A stretch of DNA of 64,000 nt from Onthophagus taurus (lineage: Eukaryota; Arthropoda; Insecta; Coleoptera; Scarabaeidae), in assembly GCF_036711975.1 (NCBI RefSeq), contig NC_091971.1:11539501-11603500 (forward strand). Reading direction: 5' to 3'. The notes under the pieces were generated by a model. The model was not told the DNA's origin. It did not search any database and worked only from the letters and a program-made list of their open reading frames with translations. Position numbers and translations under genes: made by a program. Positions 58,701-64,000 of the stretch are shown here, one piece after another. Each line of letters opens with the position of its first letter. Position 1 is the first letter of the stretch.

Positions 58701-59051
58701 GTTTTTCAGCGATAAACTTAGGATCAACATTTCTCTTGTAAAATAAGCAACCAATCGGTTGTGCTAAGTTGTTGTTGATGGTTTGTATTGAAAGTATTAA
58801 CGATTTCTCAAAAATTTCATCATCATCGACATCATAACAATCTTTTGGATTGACTTCAAACATTGTTAAGGCTATGTATCGAAATGTTGGCAACGAACTC
58901 CACCCATAATTTTGTAGACAACGAAAAATCTTTTCTTCCATGATGTTTGGTTTTAAGGATCCCATGTCTTAAGAATTAAAAAAGGATACATTTACAACCA
59001 AATTGTTTGGGTCTTTATTAACTTACCATAATCTAAAACGGATAAATCCAT
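52706..59051 (-). CDS. Large protein of unknown function (983 residues), partly acidic and Asn-rich
   Basis: Three exons (59051-59027, 58967-58278, 54942-52706), all with GT-AG borders and phase-1 joins, give 2,952 nt. I do not recognise the protein. Residues about 9-240 look globular and mixed helix/strand (RCLQNYGWSSLPTFRYIALT, DIVHIFDPISLMEDTRDVFL). The middle, about 390-620, is very rich in Asp, Glu and Asn. A strand-rich block near residues 650-770 (TGDYVMVFKTPKEF, EYPGVVINLIEDNCEYNV, IYMKSEIRIEGNRFL) suggests a small beta-barrel domain. No signal peptide, membrane span, zinc motif or enzyme motif is seen. The gene is divergent from Alg9 (473 bp between starts). The 2.2-kb third exon without breaks and consistent phases support a real gene. 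Intron 2 is 3.3 kb and contains satellite DNA. Confidence 0.72.
55080..56600. repeat. 190-bp satellite array, about 8 copies, in an intron
   Basis: The text GTTGGGTTGGATTGG recurs at 55277, 55467, 55657, 55846, 56036, 56226 and 56416, spacing 189-190 bp. Each unit also has CTGGAAGCCGTATTTATTGA, ATTAAAGCTCAAAGCTTTCT and TTACATTTTCGTATAACC. Copies differ by a few percent. The two edge copies are more diverged. The period is close to nucleosome repeat length. No coding frame is conserved. Confidence 0.95.
56640..57640. repeat. Degenerate short-motif repeat with a 395-bp tandem duplication
   Basis: The stretch is built from loosely repeated 12-16-bp motifs of the form GAATTTCCAAGGATATCCAA, over about 1 kb. 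On top of this, a segment beginning CCAGGACTTTTAATT occurs at 56880 and again at 57275, 395 bp apart, and a third partial copy starts near 57600. It directly follows the 190-bp satellite in the same intron. Confidence 0.8.
57727..57924 (+). other. Short charged plus-strand reading frame of unknown origin
   Basis: The plus strand reads SSDDIPEQVELRLDQEVNQM, then NEIDEKMTEENETIQVEQDE and, after more charged residues, ends GQRTRKPPLR followed by a stop. The composition (highly charged, helix-prone) is coding-like and unlike the surrounding repeats. It lies in the intron of a minus-strand gene. It may be the tail of a transposon protein or of a retrocopy; I found no family match. Confidence 0.4.
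58085..58205 (+). repeat. Dispersed repeat, third copy
   Basis: Contains AACGTCAATGTGACATTTAT, TCAAAACATGATAAAACAAA, and CTCCCCATTAATTTTGCCAA. Nearly the same text is at 30995-31100, and inverted at 52205-52345. A short transposon-derived repeat of about 110-150 bp. Confidence 0.75.
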
Positions 59052-59524
59052 GTCTTTTGACTCGCCTAAAAGACCTAAAAGAACTAAAAGAAATTGGTAA
59101 TGAAGGGTCAAGTTAGCTTCTTCTTCTTAATACCGGTAATGTTGATAAATACAAATTTTAGCCAATCAAATTCATTCTTTTCTGGAATTCCCCGCCATAT
59201 TCAAAATAATTTAGTTATCTATAAAATTAATTACGTCAACTTAGGCAACCAATTTTACAGAATCAATATTAAATTTTTTTAATTTATTTATAATAATATA
59301 CAACAAACTAAATTAAATAATTTTATTATTAAATAGAGTGTTATAACCCTGTAATAAATACAAAATAATAAAATGCTGAGATTATGTTTTTAGCATACTT
59401 GTCTAACCTACAAATGTTGTTATGTCAGATATCTGTCAAAAATAACTGATATGGATTTACAAGAGAATTTTTAACGCGTATTCTGAAATGATTTCGTATT
59501 GAGAGGTTTAAAAAACGATTTGAT
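59052..59524. promoter_or_regulatory. Divergent upstream region between the unknown gene and Alg9
   Basis: 473 bp separate the two start codons, which point outward, so both promoters are here. AT-rich, with no TATA box in a clear position. A bidirectional housekeeping-type promoter is likely. Confidence 0.5.
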
Positions 59525-62500
59525 ATGGGACGAAATCCGCCCTCGTTAAAATTACGACAACAAAATGGTAATCATTCCAAGAAAGAATCGAAAAAAGAGA
59601 CTCAAAAAAGGGCTCAACAACAACAAAAGTAGGTTTAACGTTCTGTTTTAGTAATTATTTATAAAATTGATTGATTTTTAGAAGACCAGAACCAGAAATT
59701 AATAATTTGTTATACCCCAGTGGTGATACAGCATTTAAAGCAATTTTGTTAACCAGATTTTGTGCTGCAATTTGGTCGCATATCACGGATTGCGATGAAA
59801 CGTATAATTATTGGGAACCTATGCATTATTTAATATTCGATAAAGGTTTGCAAACGTGGGAGTATAGCCCTGAGTTTGCTTTAAGGTCGTATACATACCT
59901 TTTAATTCATGGAGTACCAGGAATAATTTATCAGCGTCTTTTAAGACCTAATCCTTTATTAATTTTTTATTTTATCAGATGTTTATTGGTTTTATTATGT
60001 TCTTTTGTAGAGGTGTTCTTTTACAAGTAATTATTATTGCTTTGATTTTTTTTGATTGATTTATTTATGTTTGGTGTTTTATTTAGAGCCGTTTGTCGTG
60101 AATTTGGAGTCCACATTGGAAGAATGTGTTTGGTGTTTCAATTATTTTCGGCAGGGATGTTTATCTCCTGTTCGGCGTTGTTACCATCATCTTGGGCAAT
60201 GTATATGTGTTTTGTTATGTGTGGTGCTTGGTGGATGCAAAAATATGAATTAGCAATTTTTGCAACAGCACTAGGTGCTCTGTTAGGTAATAATGGTATA
60301 TTAAAAAACAAGTTTTGTAAGACGCCCTTGAAATGCACGAATTAAAGTTGAAAAACGAGTGCTTTAAGTCTTATGAAACGTGTTTTTTATGCTATTTTTT
60401 TGTAATTCGCGTTTTTATCTTTTTTTTTAATGAAAATAAAATAAATTTTTGCAATGGAGGGAAATAGGTATATAGTAGTGGTGGAACGGACATCCATAAC
60501 TTATAGTTTTTGAGAAAACAATATTTGAAGTTTTGATAAATTTTCGATGTTGCAATTTTCAGCGATAATTTTCAAAATTCGCTATAAAATTAATTTCTTG
60601 AAAGATCTTTGTGGAAATGTCACCAATTATCAATTAAAGTATCCTCTTTTTAGAGTTTCTTCGTTAGTTAAATTAGCAACAAAAAAGTTCATTTTGTATC
60701 TTGGATCCAAATAGGTTGACATATCTTATCAGTTTTCTTATTAATTTCATTTTTATTCAAATATCACAATAATGTGCAATGTAGGGTATCACTTCAGAAA
60801 TGTAACAGAAATTATAACCATCAGTGGCGCCGACTTTTTAATATTTAAGGGGGGGGCTGAACTTTTTCAAATGGTACACCTTATTACAATACAATTGTAT
60901 TGTACAATACAATTGTACACTTTTACAATTTTCCGGGGGGCTCAAGCCCCGCAGCCCCCCCGTAGTCGGCGCCACTGATAACCATAATGGCCATCCGGCC
61001 GAAGGGAACGCCGAATATCCGGCTTTTCGCAAAATCACTATCCGTTCCATCACTAGTATATAGCAGTTGGTAACACCGTAATCGTTGAAAATAGAAATTT
61101 GAATTGACAAAACACAAAATGTTTTCACCTGAAAAAAAATGTTTCTTGTACACCTCCCAAAATAAGAGAAATTACTCAGAGTTCAATGTCCTCATCATTG
61201 TGGACCTTATATTCGATTCTAAGAACGTGTTTAAACATCCATAGACAAAAATTGTCACATTGACAACTAGAAAAATTAATGACCCAATGTCACCAACTTG
61301 AACTGGTTCCATAAAACGTTACTATACTCTGTTTTTAAACCAGGAGAAGTAAACGCGAAAGTCAGATTTACACTAGGAAAAATCACCAGAAAATATCACT
61401 AGATATTTTGGCGGTAAATTTAAATTAATAATTATTATTATTTATTTATTTACTTATTATTGTATTTATTTTCGTTTGTTATCGTCAACACTAAACATAC
61501 AAATTAACATTGAAGTTATGAGTGTATTTATTTCAAAATATAATAAAGAAGGGTTTAAGAACACAAAATTTACAATAATGACACGAAATGTCGAATTGTC
61601 AATAACCTAACCTTCAAATTCAAAATTTAAAATTGCCTGTGTGTGAACCTTCCATCACGTGCAAGGTCAATCTGGTGACAAATTAAAAATACTCCTCCTG
61701 GTTTAAAAACAGAGTACAATTTCCAAAGAAAACTTCAAGGTATAATTAATGTTTGTAAACAAAACTAACCTTACCTAACATTCCTTCACGCTATAATTGA
61801 CATTACAAAAGAAAACTTCACGCTATAATTGCCATTACTAATTGCCAAAGAAAACTTCATGGTATAATTAATGTTTGTAAACAAAACTAACCTTACCTCA
61901 CATTCCTTCACGCTATAATTGACATTACAAAAGAAAACTTCACGCTATAATTGCCATTACAAATTGCCAAAGAATACTTCATGGTATAATTAATGTTTGT
62001 AAACAAAACTAACCTTACCGAACATTCCTTCACGCTATAATTGACATTACAAAAGAAAACTTCACGCTATAATTGCCATTACTAATTGCCAAAGAATACT
62101 TCATGGTATAATTAATGTTTGTAAACAAAACTAACCTTACCTAACATTCAGCGTCTGAAGACACAGGGCTAAACCCGAAACTTAAAAATGTACAACTTAG
62201 CGCTGAATAACAATTAAAACTAGAACTAACACTTGCACTAGAACTATACTCTGTTTTTAAACCAGGAGGAGTAAACGCAAAAGTCAGATTTACACTGGAA
62301 AAAATCACCAGAAAATATCACTAGATATTTTGGCGGTAAATTTAAATTAATAATTATTTATTTATTTACTTATTATTGTATTTATTTTCGTTTGTTATCG
62401 TCAACACTATACATACAAATTAACATTGAAGTTATGAGTGTATTTATTTCAAAATATAATAAAAAAGGGTTTAAGAACACAAAATATACAATAATGACAC

Positions 62501-64000
62501 GAAACTGTCGAATTATACCTAACCTTCAAATTCAAAATCAAAATTCAAAATTGCCTGTGTGTGAACCTTCCTCGCATTCAACCAATCACGTGCAAGGTCA
62601 ATCTGGTGACAAATTTAAAATACTCCTCCTGGTTTAAAAACAGAGTATAAAATCTCATCACAGCACCCATTTCAGTACTGTAATAGCTTTTATTACCGCG
62701 CGAATTACAAAAATAGTATATTATTATATGCAAGTAGAATACTATACTTTGTCCACGACTATCGAAATTGAATCAATACATTTATTTTATAAATAAATTA
62801 TTGAATAAAGTTTAAACGTCAATGTGACACAAATTCAATGTTACTAACTGTAACCAACTTCACAACAATTTGTCAAAATTAAATGTCAATTTTATAAAAC
62901 GTCGTTTTTTTACGAAAATTAATTAATTTCTGCTTAAATCGTAAGAAAAAAGGAATTTGTTTAGGTTTTCTTAATATCAATCAAACCTTTAGAAACTCCT
63001 AAAAAATTGAATTAAATTGACGTTTTTTGAAATTTTAACGTTTCAAATAATTATTAGTATGTCAAGTTGATTATACCCTTTTTTGTTGACTACCCTCCTT
63101 TTATTTTAGAAACCTCATTCATAAGGTATACATTACAAGGTAGTCGTGGACAAAGTTTTTTCTTAATACAGTAAACATTTTTTTATTAAAATTTGTTTTA
63201 GGCTGGCCATTTGCGGCAGTTTTAGGAGTCCCTTTAGCTGTAGATATGTTAATCATGAAAAAAATGTACAAAACCTTTCTACAATGGTCGATAATTTCAG
63301 CGGGAGTTATTTTAGTTCCAATGGTAATAACAGACAGTCTGTTATATGGAAAATTAGTAATTGCCCCTTTAAATATTCTTATATACAACGTTTTTGGTGG
63401 AGCTGGACCAAATTTATACGGAGTTGAACCGTTATCTTATTATTTAATAAATGGTTTCTTAAATTTTAATTTAATTTGGGTTAATATTAATCGATTTGTT
63501 TTAAATTTTAAACTAATTGATTTAATTTTCAGATTTTTGCATTAACTTCCCCATTAGCCCTGATTTTATCGTATATTCTCGTTCCATCAAAACAAAAAAG
63601 TACCTTAACTTTACCCCATTATTTCTCACTTTCCCCTTTATTCTTATGGTTGTTTATCTTCTTTTTACAACCTCATAAAGAAGAACGATTTTTATTCCCG
63701 ATTTATCCCTTAATTTGTTTATCTGGAGCAATAACTGTGGATATAATACAAAAATTGTATTTTCGCGTTTTAAATTTTATCAAAACGGTGTCTTATGGTA
63801 CTCATTATTTGGATTGTACGGTTTTTATTATGGTTGGAAGTTTTATTATCACTTCTTTATTAGGTAAATTTATTTAATATTTAATTTATATCAATAAATC
63901 ATTATCTTTTTTAAGGTTTATCTCGAATTTATTCTCTTTACTCAAATTACCATGCATCAATGGATATAATGATGGAATTAAATCGTTATTCCGTTGAAGG
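59525..64000 (+). CDS. Alg9: Alg9-type alpha-1,2-mannosyltransferase (GT22), 3' end beyond the window
   Basis: Six exons are visible: 59525-59628, 59682-60026, 60087-60286, 63202-63479, 63533-63863 and 63916 to the edge, about 447 residues of an expected 550-620. The N-terminus is basic and Lys/Gln-rich; then DCDETYNYWEPMHYLIF carries the acidic residues and NYWEP signature of GT22 dolichol-linked mannosyltransferases. Further family text: SALLPSSWAMY, GWPFAAVLGVPLAVD, FGGAGPNLYGVEPLSYYLIN and HKEERFLFPIYPLICLSGA. Multiple hydrophobic segments fit a polytopic ER membrane protein. It adds the seventh and ninth mannoses, from dolichol-P-mannose, to the N-glycan precursor. Donor of exon 4 (GTTAAT) is non-ideal but gives a phase-0 join. 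The third intron (2.9 kb) is filled with MITEs and a tandem repeat. Confidence 0.93.
60822..60977. mobile_element. 156-bp GC-rich hAT MITE with perfect 8-bp target-site duplication
   Basis: Starts CAGTGGCGCCGAC and ends GTCGGCGCCACTG. The 8-bp direct repeat ATAACCAT lies at 60814-60821 and 60978-60985. G and C runs in both arms make a strong imperfect stem. CAGTGGCG termini plus 8-bp duplication are hallmarks of hAT MITEs. A short palindrome ACAATACAATTGTATTG lies at the centre. Confidence 0.92.
61327..61714. mobile_element. 388-bp TA-flanked MITE, copy 1
   Basis: Both ends are the same perfect 20-bp inverted repeat, CTCTGTTTTTAAACCAGGAG, with TA outside on each side. A second copy of the same element is at 62249-62645. 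Internal sequence has no coding capacity. Confidence 0.9.
61725..62150. repeat. 122-bp tandem repeat, about 3.6 copies, between two MITE copies
   Basis: The text TAATGTTTGTAAACAAAACT falls at 61747, 61869, 61991 and 62113, exactly 122 bp apart. Each unit also holds CCTTCACGCTATAATTG and AAAACTTCACGCTATAATTG, so the unit itself contains an inner partial duplication of about 33 bp. Copies are nearly identical, so the array is young or homogenised. Confidence 0.93.
62249..62645. mobile_element. 397-bp TA-flanked MITE, copy 2
   Basis: Same orientation and the same 20-bp ends as the copy at 61327-61714, with TA on both sides. It differs by a handful of substitutions and small insertions, for example CCTCGCATTCAACCAATCAC in the right half, absent from copy 1. 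The internal text TATTTTGGCGGTAAATTTAA is identical in both. Confidence 0.9.
62747..63155. mobile_element. 409-bp MITE with 15-bp perfect inverted ends
   Basis: CTTTGTCCACGACTA at 62747-62761 is matched by its exact inverse TAGTCGTGGACAAAG at 63141-63155. The interior aligns with 11960-12290. TA precedes the left end but TT follows the right end, so a clean TA duplication is not seen. The element ends about 45 bp before the Alg9 splice acceptor at 63200-63201. Confidence 0.8.

Noticed and set aside
60056-60345. Alternative frames across Alg9 exon 3
   Set aside because: Overlap the true frame, which is fixed by splice phases and family motifs.

Overview
This window looks like nuclear DNA from an insect. 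It is AT-rich, its genes carry small GT-AG introns (46 nt in one case), and its reading frames are closest to insect orthologues. A beetle is my best guess, from the overall feel of the proteins and repeats; nothing here proves the order. There are no operons, no tRNA or rRNA genes that I could find, and no CRISPR array. Eleven host genes are supported, most with full exon models whose lengths are multiples of three, and one runs off the right edge.

Layout: 0.2-1.3 kb, LINE debris. 2.0-3.4 kb (+), core alpha-1,3-fucosyltransferase. 4.6-11.0 kb, a tandem array of about 1,066-bp units interrupted by a 2,284-bp mariner-type DNA transposon, which itself carries a nested MITE. 11.0-12.3 kb, a second mariner relative and a dispersed repeat. 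12.6-13.8 kb (-), AAMP-like WD40 protein, divergent from mitoribosomal mS22 at 14.1-15.2 kb (+). 15.4-18.2 kb (+), cathepsin L-like protease with a LINE in its third intron. 19.5-24.5 kb (-), a small acidic AT-hook protein whose 3.6-kb intron holds LINE pieces, an lgd/CC2D1 retrocopy and hAT remains. 26.2-26.7 kb (+), a small heat shock protein with heat shock element and TATA box. 28.4-33.2 kb (-), Pak kinase, divergent from RagA GTPase at 34.1-36.9 kb (+). 38.2-42.2 kb (+), beta-carbonic anhydrase with pogo/Tigger remains in an intron. 42.2-46.2 kb, a transposon-filled spacer. 46.2-51.5 kb (-), the m6A reader Ythdf. 52.7-59.1 kb (-), an unrecognised 983-residue protein with satellite DNA in its second intron, divergent from Alg9 at 59.5 kb to the edge (+).

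The genes do not form one pathway. FucTA and Alg9 both act in N-glycosylation (Golgi trimming and ER assembly), but they are 56 kb apart and I see no link beyond that. Three close head-to-head pairs (AAMP/mS22, Pak/RagA, unknown/Alg9) probably share promoter regions.

The most notable biology is repeat-driven growth of introns: in Ythdf a TA-flanked element makes up almost all of a 2.7-kb intron and starts about 10 bp from the splice donor. I saw no clear undescribed functional system. The best candidates for novelty are the 983-residue protein, the 210-residue AT-hook protein, the solo transposase DNA-binding protein, and several repeat families with clean target-site duplications.
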